Below, piece after piece: positions 14,921 to 25,056 of a stretch of 64,000 bases of DNA. The notes beneath the pieces are model-generated. The model was not told where the DNA came from, did no database searches, and worked only from the letters and a program-made list of their open reading frames with translations. Each line of letters opens with the position of its first letter. Positions within the stretch are counted from its first letter, which is position 1. A program made the translations under genes and the position numbers. This DNA comes from Candidatus Leptovillus affinis. GTDB lineage: Bacteria; Chloroflexota; Anaerolineae; Promineifilales; Promineifilaceae. Location: NCBI GenBank assembly GCA_016705235.1, contig JADIYP010000005.1, positions 248,001 to 312,000 of the forward strand, in the 5' to 3' direction.

Positions 14921-15008
14921 AAAAGATGCGCATCTCTTGCCCAAATTGTCTAAACAATTTGGTTAAAAGATGCGCATCTTTTGCCTGAATTGTCTAAACA
15001 ATTTGGTC
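14921..15008. repeat. 44-bp tandem duplication made of two palindromes
   Basis: Copies 14921-14964 and 14965-15008 differ at a few positions. Each holds AAAAGATGCGCATCTYTT (a palindrome) and an AAATTGT-CTA-AACAATTT hairpin. It lies in the 241-base spacer between the converging exporter and GH31 genes and could act as a two-way transcript end. No T tract of terminator quality follows. Confidence 0.8.
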
Positions 15009-15061
15009 TACTCATCCAGACAATGCCAACGCCTCAACCATACATCCGCTATCTTGAATCT

Positions 15062-17293
15062 TTAACGTATCCCCGCCGCCTCTAAATTGGCCATGAACTG
15101 CGCCCCCGCCGCCGAGCCGGCGCGGTAAAACACGCCGGGCTGGCCGATGGGCGCAGGCACGGTGATGGTCTGACGGCCGTTAAACACCTCCCCGGTCCAC
15201 ACATGCACCCATTCCCCTTCCGGCAGATACACCGTTACCTCACTCACGCCGGGGTCCAGCGCCGGGGCAATCAAAAAGTCGCGGCCCAGCATAAATTCCT
15301 GGTACGACAGGTCGTAGAGATTTGCATCGTCGGGATAGTGGATGAAGGGATGGCGCACCAGCGGCAAGCCGGTGTCGGCCGCCTCCTGCGCCAGTTCTTG
15401 CCGGTAGAAGGCCAGCGCCGCGTACACTTTGGCCATGCGTGCGAACTGGTCGAGCGTCTCGCCATCGCTGTAAATCTGGATGTTGTCGTCGGGGCGGTTG
15501 CCTTCGTGGGTGCGGAAGACGGCCGTAAACGCATTCATCTCCATCCAGCGCAGCAGCAGTTCTTTGTCGCGGAAGACGTTCATCACCGGGCTGGTGAGGG
15601 CGGTGTAGCCGCCGATGTCGCTGTGGTTGTAGGCAAAACCGGAGAGGCCGCTGCTGAGCAGAGCGGTAACGGCCGTCTTCAGCCCATCATGTTCATCCCA
15701 GGTCACCAACTGGTCGCCGGCCCAAAACAGCGGGCTGATGCCCGGGCTGCGCGTGTAGGCTGCGCGGCTGAAGAACACCATGTCTTGGCCATTGGGCAGC
15801 TCGTCCAGCACTTCGCGGTTTAGCGCCGCCCACTCTTCCGGGTAACGGTTGTGATAAGTGGCCGGGGCTGCGCCGCTCATGGTGACCGCGTCGTAAGGGA
15901 ACGCCTCGCCAAAGTCAGCCATCCAGCCCGACGCGCCAATGCCCACCATTTCTTCCAGAATGACGCCCTTCAGCCATTCCCGCGCCGCCGGATTGGTCAA
16001 ATCAACCAATCCCGCGTTGAAATCTGTGTTCTGGATCAGGTAAGGGTCGCCGGTTTCGGTTTGCACCAGGTAGCCCAAATCGGCCGCTTCACGAAAGAGA
16101 TTGCGTCCGGCGTTGGCTTTGTCGCTGACGTCGGCCAGGAAGGCGTTGTTGTAGATGAGTACGCGGATGCCCGCCGCGCCCAAATCGTCAACCAACTGCG
16201 CCCAATCGGGGTAATGGTCGCCGTCTAGCTGCCAATTCCACCACAACTGCTTGCCAAACGAGGTGGTGCGCTGGCCCACCCAATCTTGCAGCCAGAAGGC
16301 GCTGATGGGCACGCCGGCGGCCTGCAATTCCGCCCACACCTCGCGCACGCGCGCCGTGCCGCCCTGCATCCCGATGATCGCCCCATCGGTAAGCCAATCA
16401 GGCAGGGGGCGCATCCGGCCGCTGTATTCGGTGTACCGTTTTATCAGGGCGGATGGGGAGCCGCCGTTGAGGATACGGCCGTTCATCTCCCCGCTAAATA
16501 AGCCCACCTGCACCCGGTCATCCTGGCGCATGTCGAACGTGCTGTACTCGCTGGTTTCCAGGAACAACGAGCGCATCTGGCTGGTGAGATACTGCGGCAC
16601 GCCCGCGTAGGTCGTGGTCCAATTGCCGCCCGCCCCGGCCACCAGATTCACCAATGCCGTGACCGGCTGCACGCCGCGCCCGATGCCCTGCTCCATCACA
16701 AAGATGGGCAGCCGCTTGCCCTTAAAGTCAAAATAGGAAAACTGCTCGCCAAAGCCGAAAAAGTGTTCGTCGGCGCTGCTGGCGTAGGTGAAGTAGGTGC
16801 GGTTGAAGGTTGGGTCGTCGAGTTTCAGGACAAAGCGCAGGTGGTCGGGCTGAATTTGGAAGAAGGTTAACTCGTAGCCGGTGGTCAGGCCGCCGCTGCA
16901 TACCAGTTGGCCGCGCACGACCACGCCCAGCGGCGTCTCGGTGATTTCGTCCAGGGTTTGGTCGGGGCACACGGCCGTTACCCTATCGTGAATGGTAAAA
17001 GACCCCCGGTTGTCGGTTACCAACTCCTGACCCTGGGCCGCGTTCACAAAGCTGGTGCCGGGCACGCTTTGCCACAAAAATTTATCCGGCTGGCTGGTGT
17101 GGGTGACAAACAACGTGTCGCCGTCCCAGGTGAGGGCGAAGTCGCCGGTAACGGCCGTTACCGGGTCCACCGTCGCCCTCAAATCACCGCTAATCGGCCG
17201 CTGTTCGTATGCCCGCAGCCCCCAGCTTACGCCAACCAACAAACCAATCGCCACCAACAAAGCCAGTAAAATGAGAACGGCCGTTTTTTTCAT
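15062..17293 (-). CDS. GH31 family glycoside hydrolase, YihQ-like
   Basis: A 743-residue retaining alpha-glycosidase with an N-terminal helix (about 3-24) that anchors it outside the membrane. The catalytic nucleophile is about D460 in GWMADFGEAF and the acid/base about D527 in FWAGDQ; RTHEGNRP and HSDIGGY are also kept. It resembles sulfoquinovosidase YihQ (QDWVGQRTTSFGKQLWWNW region), but where YihQ has the sulfonate-binding Arg (KRLMW) this protein has Gln (KQLWW), so sulfoquinovose is doubtful. ATG 17293 has GAGG seven bases upstream, which favours it over TTG 17308. As the last gene of the sugar locus it may release the imported sugar. Confidence 0.9.
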   Translation of the reverse strand: MKKTAVLILLALLVAIGLLVGVSWGLRAYEQRPISGDLRATVDPVTAVTGDFALTWDGDTLFVTHTSQPDKFLWQSVPGTSFVNAAQGQELVTDNRGSFTIHDRVTAVCPDQTLDEITETPLGVVVRGQLVCSGGLTTGYELTFFQIQPDHLRFVLKLDDPTFNRTYFTYASSADEHFFGFGEQFSYFDFKGKRLPIFVMEQGIGRGVQPVTALVNLVAGAGGNWTTTYAGVPQYLTSQMRSLFLETSEYSTFDMRQDDRVQVGLFSGEMNGRILNGGSPSALIKRYTEYSGRMRPLPDWLTDGAIIGMQGGTARVREVWAELQAAGVPISAFWLQDWVGQRTTSFGKQLWWNWQLDGDHYPDWAQLVDDLGAAGIRVLIYNNAFLADVSDKANAGRNLFREAADLGYLVQTETGDPYLIQNTDFNAGLVDLTNPAAREWLKGVILEEMVGIGASGWMADFGEAFPYDAVTMSGAAPATYHNRYPEEWAALNREVLDELPNGQDMVFFSRAAYTRSPGISPLFWAGDQLVTWDEHDGLKTAVTALLSSGLSGFAYNHSDIGGYTALTSPVMNVFRDKELLLRWMEMNAFTAVFRTHEGNRPDDNIQIYSDGETLDQFARMAKVYAALAFYRQELAQEAADTGLPLVRHPFIHYPDDANLYDLSYQEFMLGRDFLIAPALDPGVSEVTVYLPEGEWVHVWTGEVFNGRQTITVPAPIGQPGVFYRAGSAAGAQFMANLEAAGIR

Positions 17294-17359
17294 CTGCGCC
17301 TCGGTCAAAGTAAGATTACATCACGCGCAAGATTATACCCGCAAAACGGCCGTTCCGGC

Positions 17360-18952
17360 TTATGCTCGCAGCGCGCGCAGCCGCTTAAGCGGCGAATCAG
17401 CGTCGCGGCCAAAGAGGTCTACCAGCCGTTTGTATTCTTCATAGAGGCCATCATAAGTGGATTTATGGGCCGGATTTGGCTGGATGACGCGCTCCGGCGC
17501 GGGAACCATGCTGCCAATGGCTTCTTCCAGCGAAGCAAACGCGCCGCCGGCCACCGCGCCCAGAATCGCCGCGCCCAACGCGCTGGCGTGTTCTGTGGCG
17601 CACACTTCCAGCGGCAAGCCAGTTACGTCGGCGTATATTTGCAGCAGCATCTCGTTTTTGGTCAGGCCGCCGCCGGCGCGCAGGCCATGAACCGCCACGC
17701 CGCCATCCTGGAAGGTGTCCAAAATCAGGCGTGTGCCGAAGGCGGTGGATTCGATGAGCGCGCGGTACACCTCTGCCGGTGTGGTGCGCAGCGAATAACC
17801 CAAGAGTACGCCGTTCAGATCGGCGTCAACCAAAGGCGTGCGGCAGCCATTCCACCAATCCAAAGCCAGCAGTCCGCTTTCGCCCGGTTGGAGGCGGCTC
17901 GCCTCGGCGGTGAGAGCGTCGTGGGACTGCCCGGCGTGTTCGGTGAACCAGTTGAAGATGTCGCCTACGCCCGCTTGCCCGGCTTCGTAACCAAATCGAC
18001 CCGGCAAAATGCCATCTTCCACCACGCCGCTGATGCCTTCGCACAACACTTCCTGGTCGGCCAGGAGCATGTGGCAAGTGGATGTGCCCATCGCCATGTA
18101 CATCATGCCGTTTTCCGTAATGCCCGCGCCAATGGCTCCAGCGTGGGCGTCGATGATGCCCGCGCCCACTTTTGTTCCGGCCGTCAGGCCCAACGTTGTG
18201 GCCCATTCGGCGGATAGCCCGCCCACCGGCGCACCGGCGGCGACCACCGGCCCGCGCCCTTTGCTGGTGTAGAAATCGGCAAGTGCGGGGTGAACGGCCG
18301 TGAGATACTCACTGTCTGGGTAGCCATCGGTCTTGTGCCAGAGGCCTTTAAATCCAGCGGCGCAGGCATTGCGAGCAAAACCGCCGGTGAGCTGCCATAC
18401 TACCCAATCGCCGCCTTCGACTAGCATGTCCATCTCGGCGTATAGGTCAGGGGTTTCGGCCAGGATTTGTGCCCCTTTGGGCAGCAGCCATTCGGAGGAG
18501 ATGATGCCGCCATACCGACTGAGCCAATTCTCGCCGCGAGAGACGGCCGTATCGGTAATCAGCGTGGCTTGTTTTTGCGCGGCGTGGTGTTTCCACAATT
18601 TAGGCCAGGCGTTGGGAATGGTTTGCCAGGCGTCTAGCTGGCAGAGAGGCGTGCCAGCGGCGTCTACGGGCAGAACGGTGCAGGATGTAAAGTCCATGCC
18701 AATGCCGACCACGTCGGCGGGGTTGGCGATGTGGGTGAGGACTTCGCGGGTAACGGCCGTTAACCCATCCAGCCAATCTTGCGGATGTTGCAGCGCCCAA
18801 TCTGGTCCGAGAGCGCCGCCGTGGGGTAATTTTTCATCGATGACGCCATGACGATAGGGAGAAACGGCCGTGGCCACAATCCGCCCGGTCGCCGTTTCCA
18901 CCAGCAAAGCCCGCACCGACAAGGTGCCAAAATCTAAACCAATCGCGTACAT
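17360..18952 (-). CDS. FGGY-family kinase, ribulokinase-like
   Basis: A 530-residue ATP-dependent kinase of ketoses. IGLDFGTLSVRALLVE is the N-terminal phosphate loop, GIGMDFTSCTVLPVD and the MGTSTCHMLLAD loop match ribulokinase AraB more closely than fuculokinase, and GLRAGGGLTKNEMLLQIYAD is the second phosphate site. In this locus it follows the fucose isomerase and mutarotase genes, so it probably phosphorylates the ketose made by that isomerase (L-fuculose, D-ribulose or a relative). Substrate is inferred from context. A repeat-containing spacer of 158 bases separates it from fucU. Confidence 0.87.
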   Translation of the reverse strand: MYAIGLDFGTLSVRALLVETATGRIVATAVSPYRHGVIDEKLPHGGALGPDWALQHPQDWLDGLTAVTREVLTHIANPADVVGIGMDFTSCTVLPVDAAGTPLCQLDAWQTIPNAWPKLWKHHAAQKQATLITDTAVSRGENWLSRYGGIISSEWLLPKGAQILAETPDLYAEMDMLVEGGDWVVWQLTGGFARNACAAGFKGLWHKTDGYPDSEYLTAVHPALADFYTSKGRGPVVAAGAPVGGLSAEWATTLGLTAGTKVGAGIIDAHAGAIGAGITENGMMYMAMGTSTCHMLLADQEVLCEGISGVVEDGILPGRFGYEAGQAGVGDIFNWFTEHAGQSHDALTAEASRLQPGESGLLALDWWNGCRTPLVDADLNGVLLGYSLRTTPAEVYRALIESTAFGTRLILDTFQDGGVAVHGLRAGGGLTKNEMLLQIYADVTGLPLEVCATEHASALGAAILGAVAGGAFASLEEAIGSMVPAPERVIQPNPAHKSTYDGLYEEYKRLVDLFGRDADSPLKRLRALRA

Positions 18953-19017
18953 GGGAAACCTCCTGGGAAAAACATTGTAGGGTTTTGGAGAATTTTGTGA
19001 GGTGTGGATGGCAAAAG

Positions 19018-19058
19018 CGATGGGTGATGGGTGATGCGTGATGCGTGATGCGTGCTTT
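19018..19058. repeat. Iterated GATGGGT/GATGCGT units
   Basis: GCGATGGGTGATGGGTGATG followed by two more GCGTGAT units. Unlike the copies at 34250-34362 and 40625-40685, the complementary arm is missing here. It lies between the kinase and fucU genes. Confidence 0.7.
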
Positions 19059-19110
19059 AATTAATGATGCCTGCCGTTCCTCTCCGAATGCCCGAAGCCC
19101 CAACCTGATA

Positions 19111-19536
19111 TTATGAAACCCCTTTTTTCAAAATGACGTTGGCATACTTGCGCGTGTCGCCGGTCATGACGACGGCGTAAGCGGCGGCGGCGCGTTCGTA
19201 AAAGGCGAAGCGCTCGATGAAGTGGATGGGCGGCGTGCCGGGGGCGTGGGCGTCAATCACGGCGCGGTAGCCCCTTTCCACATCTGGGTCCGGCTCATCG
19301 CCGGGCACGCAGGCCATCATGGCCACCGGGTCTTCGACGTAATTGTCCAGGGCAAACAACGGCAGAATCGCGCCCAACAAATCTTCAATTTCCAACCCAT
19401 CTGCCCGAATGACTAAATCATTGGTGCTGTGGCCGGGAAAGTGCGCGTCGGCCAGCACAATTTCGTCGCCGTGTCCCATCTCGTACAAAGTCGCCAACAG
19501 CTCCGGGCTGAACAGCGGTGAAATACCTCGTAACAT
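19111..19536 (-). CDS. fucU: L-fucose mutarotase, FucU/RbsD family
   Basis: A 141-residue protein that speeds interconversion of the alpha and beta anomers of a sugar before isomerisation. [37 protein letters not shown] contains the family start and the active-site His residues, and the C-terminal [33 protein letters not shown] is typical of FucU rather than RbsD. Length matches E. coli FucU (140). AGGAAAG lies just upstream of the ATG. It is next to the isomerase gene, as expected. Confidence 0.92.
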   Translation of the reverse strand: MLRGISPLFSPELLATLYEMGHGDEIVLADAHFPGHSTNDLVIRADGLEIEDLLGAILPLFALDNYVEDPVAMMACVPGDEPDPDVERGYRAVIDAHAPGTPPIHFIERFAFYERAAAAYAVVMTGDTRKYANVILKKGVS

Positions 19537-19587
19537 TCTTTCCTCCGAAAATAGCTAGGGTTAGCAGTTTGTCGGAAAAGTACCCGT

Positions 19588-19861
19588 AGCCGCGGTTTCT
19601 TACCGCGTCCTCCAGAGGCGGGGTAAGGATACCCCGGCTACAAAAGCGGTCCTCCGACAGACTGCTAGAGCGGGAGCTAGAGTTTTGCGCGGCGTCTTCC
19701 TCTCGCTCTTGCTCTTGCCTTGGTTCTTGCCTACCCGTACAACGGGCCAAAGTGCCCGTAGCCGCGGTTTCTTACCGCGTCTTCCAGAGGCGGGGTAAGG
19801 ATACCCCGGCTACAAAAGCGGTTCTCCTCGCTCTTGCTCTAGCTCTTGCCTTGGTTCTTGC

Positions 19862-19884
<23 letters not shown>
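19588..19884. repeat. Imperfect tandem duplication that includes the 3' end of fucI
   Basis: Copy 1 is 19588-19758 and copy 2 is 19759-19884, the latter with about 45 bases missing. Each copy begins GTAGCCGCGGTTTCTTACCG, passes a GGGGTAAGGATACCCC hairpin, then a CTCTTGCTC-rich tract, and ends with CCTACCCGTACAACGGGCC, which in copy 2 is the last codons and stop of the isomerase gene. Copy 1 therefore carries a duplicated remnant of the gene end. The block fills the 325-base gap between fucU and fucI; no gene is seen in it. Confidence 0.8.
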
Positions 19885-21658
<1,774 letters not shown>

Positions 21659-21680
21659 CGGTTCTTGGCTCCTGTTTGGG

Positions 21681-21782
21681 GTAGTTGGGTTGGTTAGTTG
21701 GTTGGGTTGGTTGGGTTGGTTGGAAAACCAACCAACCAACAAACTAACTAACAAACTAACAAACTAACACACTAACCAACCT
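21681..21782. repeat. GTTGGTT-iterated inverted repeat
   Basis: Iterated GGTTGGTTAGTTGG on one side and CCAACCAACCAAC plus AAACTAACTAAC on the other form a long imperfect hairpin between fucI and the epimerase gene. The repeat includes the last two codons and the stop of the epimerase (GTT GGT TAG on the minus strand), so the gene end is itself made of repeat units. Confidence 0.8.
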
Positions 21783-22737
21783 TCCTCTTACCCTTCACCT
21801 GGGCTTCCACCCAGGGATACGTTTCGGCGATGCCTTGTTTAAGGTAGTAGTTGGCTTGCCAGCCGGTGGTGTAGATGCGCTCGTTGCTGAAGTTGCGCGA
21901 CTGCACGCCGACGGGGCCTTGAATGTGTTTGATGTGGATAGTTTTGCCGGCGGCTTCGGCTACGGCCGTTACCAATTCATTCACGCTCACATATTCCGGG
22001 CAGCCGATGTTCACCGCGCCGACCAGGTCGGAGTGCATGAGGCGGAAAATGCCATCCACCATGTCGGCGACGTAGGTGTAAGAGCGAACGGCCGTGCCGT
22101 CACCCCACACCTCAATCGTGCCGCCGTCTTCCACTTCCGCCACCTTGCGGCAGATAGCCGCCGGGGCTTTTTCACGGCCGCCGGTCCACGTGCCGTAGGG
22201 GCCGTAGCAGTTTTGGAAGCGGGCGATGCGCACTGTCATGCCCTGGTTGCGCTCGTAGGCCAGCGCCATGCGCTCGGAATACAATTTTTCCCAGCCATAT
22301 TCGTTGTCCGGATTGGCCGGAATCGCTTCCGCTTCGGTCATTTCCGGCTCGCCGGGCTGCATGTCGCGGTAAACGCACACCGACGACGAGAAGAAGTACC
22401 GCGGTACGCCCAATTCGGCGGCCACGTGGGTCATGTGGATGTTGATCAGGGCGCTGTTGTGCATGATTTCGCACTCGGCGGAGTGGATGAAGCCCATGCC
22501 GCCCATGTCGGCGGCTAGCTGGTAGACCTCGTCGAATGTGCCGTCTTTCAGCGTCAACGCCGTGCGGCAGTTGGCTTCCTGGCGCAAATCGAGAACCAGA
22601 AATTCGTCAGCGGCCGTTGCCCGGTACTCGTGGGCCTTAATGTCTACACCGCGAACCCAATACCCTTCATCCTTCAACTTCTGAACCAGATGACCGCCGA
22701 TAAACCCACCGGCGCCACAAACTAATGCTGTTTTCAT
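21772..22737 (-). CDS. GDP-mannose 3,5-epimerase-like NAD-dependent epimerase
   Basis: A 321-residue extended short-chain dehydrogenase. VCGAGGFIGGHLVQKLK is the NAD loop, and Y147/K151 in YGWEK are the catalytic pair. NLAADMGGMGF-type LAADMGGMGFIHSAECEIM, C121 in SSSVCVYRD, and YGPYGTWTGGREKAPAAICR match the plant GDP-mannose 3,5-epimerase closely, including the Cys that serves as acid/base. That enzyme makes GDP-L-galactose. It stands between fucI and a kinase-nucleotidyltransferase gene, so it probably acts on an activated L-galactose/L-fucose-type sugar. Reaction inferred from motifs; other NDP-sugars are possible. Confidence 0.85.
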   Translation of the reverse strand: MKTALVCGAGGFIGGHLVQKLKDEGYWVRGVDIKAHEYRATAADEFLVLDLRQEANCRTALTLKDGTFDEVYQLAADMGGMGFIHSAECEIMHNSALINIHMTHVAAELGVPRYFFSSSVCVYRDMQPGEPEMTEAEAIPANPDNEYGWEKLYSERMALAYERNQGMTVRIARFQNCYGPYGTWTGGREKAPAAICRKVAEVEDGGTIEVWGDGTAVRSYTYVADMVDGIFRLMHSDLVGAVNIGCPEYVSVNELVTAVAEAAGKTIHIKHIQGPVGVQSRNFSNERIYTTGWQANYYLKQGIAETYPWVEAQVKGKRKVG

Positions 22738-22753
22738 ATTTTAAGACCTCGTA

Positions 22754-22825
22754 TGTTGGTTTGTTGGTTTGTTGGTTGGTTTGTTGGTTGGTCAGCAAAC
22801 TAACCAACTAACCAACTAACCAACC
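22754..22825. repeat. GTTGGTTT-iterated inverted repeat
   Basis: GTTGGTTTGTTGG units face CTAACCAACTAACCAAC units across GTCAGCAAA, giving a long hairpin in the 91-base spacer. It is the same family as 21681-21782 and 39706-39756. Confidence 0.8.
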
Positions 22826-22828
22826 TCT

Positions 22829-23971
22829 TCACTCATGCTCGCGCCGCGCAATCACGCGCACGGCGTTTTCAATGGGGCGGTCGGAGACCAAAATCATATA
22901 GCCACCGCCGCCCGCGCCGGATAATTTCCAGCCCAGGGCCATGTCGTGGTATTTTTCGATGAGGCGGGCGACGGAATCATTCATCATGTTGGGGAACATG
23001 GCGATTTGCGCCTCAAACGATTCGCGAATCGAACGGCCGAAAGCCGCAATATCCTTCTCCTGAATTGCCTGCCAGCATGCTTCCGTGGGGTCGGCCAGGG
23101 CTTTGGCGCGCTCCGGGGTGATGCGCGTATCGGCCAGCACGTCGTATTCGGCGTGGCGCGGGCCTAGCGTTACCAGATAGAGCGCGTTTTCCACAAATTG
23201 CAGTGAGAGTTCGTCTTGCAGCCGCTCGATGCTGGCCGGCCAGTAGTCGCCCGCGTAATTGGCCTTCGCCAGACCGGGGAAAACCAGGCCGATGGCGTCT
23301 TGGGAACCGGAGATTTCTTTGGTTCCCGGCGGGTTGTCGTAACAAAATAGAATTTTGGCCAACTTTTCCGGGTTGCCCACCGGCAGGCGCGGCCCCCACA
23401 TGTCGATGGCCGCCCGGCGGGTGCTGGAAGCCATGCCGCTGCGGTCGTTAAATTGCAGCGTCGGTTCGATGGAGATGGTAATGACCGCGCCGGGGTAGTG
23501 GCGCGACACAAACGGCTGATCCAGCCAACCGCCCGCCAGATCAATGCGAAAGGGCATCTGGTTGAGGGTGCGCAGGGCGGTGGTGGAGCGGGCCGCCAGG
23601 CCAGTGTGCGGTTCGCGGTGGAGGATGACGTATTCGACGCCAAATTCTTCGCAAAGCTGCTGTTTATCTGGGGTATTGCCGTCTTCGTTGACAATGAAGA
23701 GGTCGGGCTGAACGGCCGTAAACTCCGCCAAAAAGTCTAACATGCCCGACCCTTGCGAAATGAAAGCTTCCTTCACGCACTTGACCGATTTCACCATGTA
23801 GAGACGCTCGTCTTCTGTATTGACCGGCGTTCTACCTTTGAGATCGTAAACTGTTTTATCAGAACCAAGCGCGACGTAGAGGTCGCCGTAAGTGGCTGCT
23901 TCGTTAAAGAAAGCGATATGGCCGCTGTGCAACAGGTCGTAGCAGCCGCTGACGAATACTTTTTTGGCCAT
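22829..23971 (-). CDS. HxGH nucleotidyltransferase - GHMP sugar kinase fusion
   Basis: A 380-residue bifunctional protein. Residues 1-135 are a cytidylyltransferase-like domain with VSGCYDLLHSGHIAFF (HSGH at 15-18) and KGRTPVNTEDERLYMV. Residues about 165-380 are a GHMP kinase: PFRIDLAGGWLDQP, a GMASSTRRA loop and LSGAGGGGYMIL. Kinase plus nucleotide transfer on one chain would turn a free sugar into sugar-1-phosphate and then NDP-sugar, but the fold differs from the known fucokinase/GDP-fucose pyrophosphorylase fusion. ATG 23971 is chosen for the HxGH domain start; the frame continues upstream through repeats into the permease gene. Nucleotide and sugar are unknown. Confidence 0.8.
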   Translation of the reverse strand: MAKKVFVSGCYDLLHSGHIAFFNEAATYGDLYVALGSDKTVYDLKGRTPVNTEDERLYMVKSVKCVKEAFISQGSGMLDFLAEFTAVQPDLFIVNEDGNTPDKQQLCEEFGVEYVILHREPHTGLAARSTTALRTLNQMPFRIDLAGGWLDQPFVSRHYPGAVITISIEPTLQFNDRSGMASSTRRAAIDMWGPRLPVGNPEKLAKILFCYDNPPGTKEISGSQDAIGLVFPGLAKANYAGDYWPASIERLQDELSLQFVENALYLVTLGPRHAEYDVLADTRITPERAKALADPTEACWQAIQEKDIAAFGRSIRESFEAQIAMFPNMMNDSVARLIEKYHDMALGWKLSGAGGGGYMILVSDRPIENAVRVIARREHE

Positions 23972-23991
23972 TTCCTGTACCTTTGTGGAAA

Positions 23992-24066
23992 TTTGCGATT
24001 TGCGATTTGCGATTTGCGATTCTCTAATCGTCAATCGTAAATCTAAAATCGTAAATCTCCAATCTC
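23992..24066. repeat. Iterated GATTTGC and CGTAAATC units
   Basis: Four GATTTGC units, then TCGTCAATCGTAAATC and AATCTCCAATCTCC, fill the spacer between the permease stop and the fusion gene. Units of opposite sense can pair. Confidence 0.75.
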
Positions 24067-25056
24067 CTACTGCCGCCGTCGCCGCAGCGTATCGGCGTAA
24101 ACGGCCAGGATGACGATGCCGCCGGTGATGACGATTTGCCATTCCTGGGGCACGGACAGGATGCGCAGACCGTTGGTGAGCACGCTGATAATGAATGCGC
24201 CGATGACCGTGCCCAGAATCGTGCCTTCGCCGCCGCTGAGCGACGTGCCGCCGATGACAACGGCCGCGATGGCGTCCAATTCATAACCTGCGCCCAGAGC
24301 CGGTTGGGCGGAATTGAGCCGCGAGGCGATGATCACGCCGCCCAAACCGGCGAATGCGCCCGCCAGGGTGTAGACGGCAATTTTCCAGGCGGCGACATTC
24401 ACGCCGGAGAGGCGGGTGGCTTCTTCGTTGCTGCCCAGGGCGAAGGTGTAACGTCCCAGGACCGTTTTGGTGAGGATGATATGGGCGACGATGGCCGCGC
24501 CGAAAAAGATGAGCACGGCGTTGGGGATGTCGAAGCCGGGGATGATGGCTCCGGTGACGGACCCCATGGCGATCTGGTTGAAGGAGGGCGTGTCGTTAAA
24601 GTAGATGGGCTTGAGGCCGGAGATAACCAGCGACAAGCCTTTGGCGATGTACAACATGCCCAGGGTGGCGATGAATGGTGGAATGCGCATCTTGGAGATG
24701 ACGGTGCCGTTGATGGCTCCGGCGAATGCGCCGGTGAGCAGGCCACCCATCACCCCAATCGGCACCGGCAAGCCCAGGAAGGTGATGAAGACGCCGGTCA
24801 TGACGGCCGATAAGGTCATCACCGTGCCCACGGACAGGTCGATGCCGGCGGTGATGATGACGAATGTTGCGCCGAGGGCCAGGACGCCGTTCACGGCCGT
24901 TGCCAGCAAAATACCCACAATATTGCTAAACTGGAAAAAGTTGGGCGATGCCAGTGAAAACACAATAAACATCGCAATCAGGCCGCCGAAAGCCAGCAGT
25001 TTTTGCGTGGCGTCGGAGCGAACGAAAGATTTTTTAGGGGTTGTTGTTGTTTCCAT
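24067..25056 (-). CDS. Sugar ABC transporter permease, RbsC type
   Basis: A 329-residue inner-membrane permease with eight to ten helices. GATFVIITAGIDLSVGTVM is the signature of ribose/galactose-family permeases, and GSNEEATRLSGVNV is the cytoplasmic coupling loop that contacts the ATPase. ATG 25056 overlaps the ATPase stop (TGATG), so translation is coupled. With the ATPase and the binding protein it forms a CUT2-type importer for a monosaccharide, here probably the L-fucose/L-galactose-like sugar handled by the neighbours. Confidence 0.93.
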   Translation of the reverse strand: METTTTPKKSFVRSDATQKLLAFGGLIAMFIVFSLASPNFFQFSNIVGILLATAVNGVLALGATFVIITAGIDLSVGTVMTLSAVMTGVFITFLGLPVPIGVMGGLLTGAFAGAINGTVISKMRIPPFIATLGMLYIAKGLSLVISGLKPIYFNDTPSFNQIAMGSVTGAIIPGFDIPNAVLIFFGAAIVAHIILTKTVLGRYTFALGSNEEATRLSGVNVAAWKIAVYTLAGAFAGLGGVIIASRLNSAQPALGAGYELDAIAAVVIGGTSLSGGEGTILGTVIGAFIISVLTNGLRILSVPQEWQIVITGGIVILAVYADTLRRRRQ

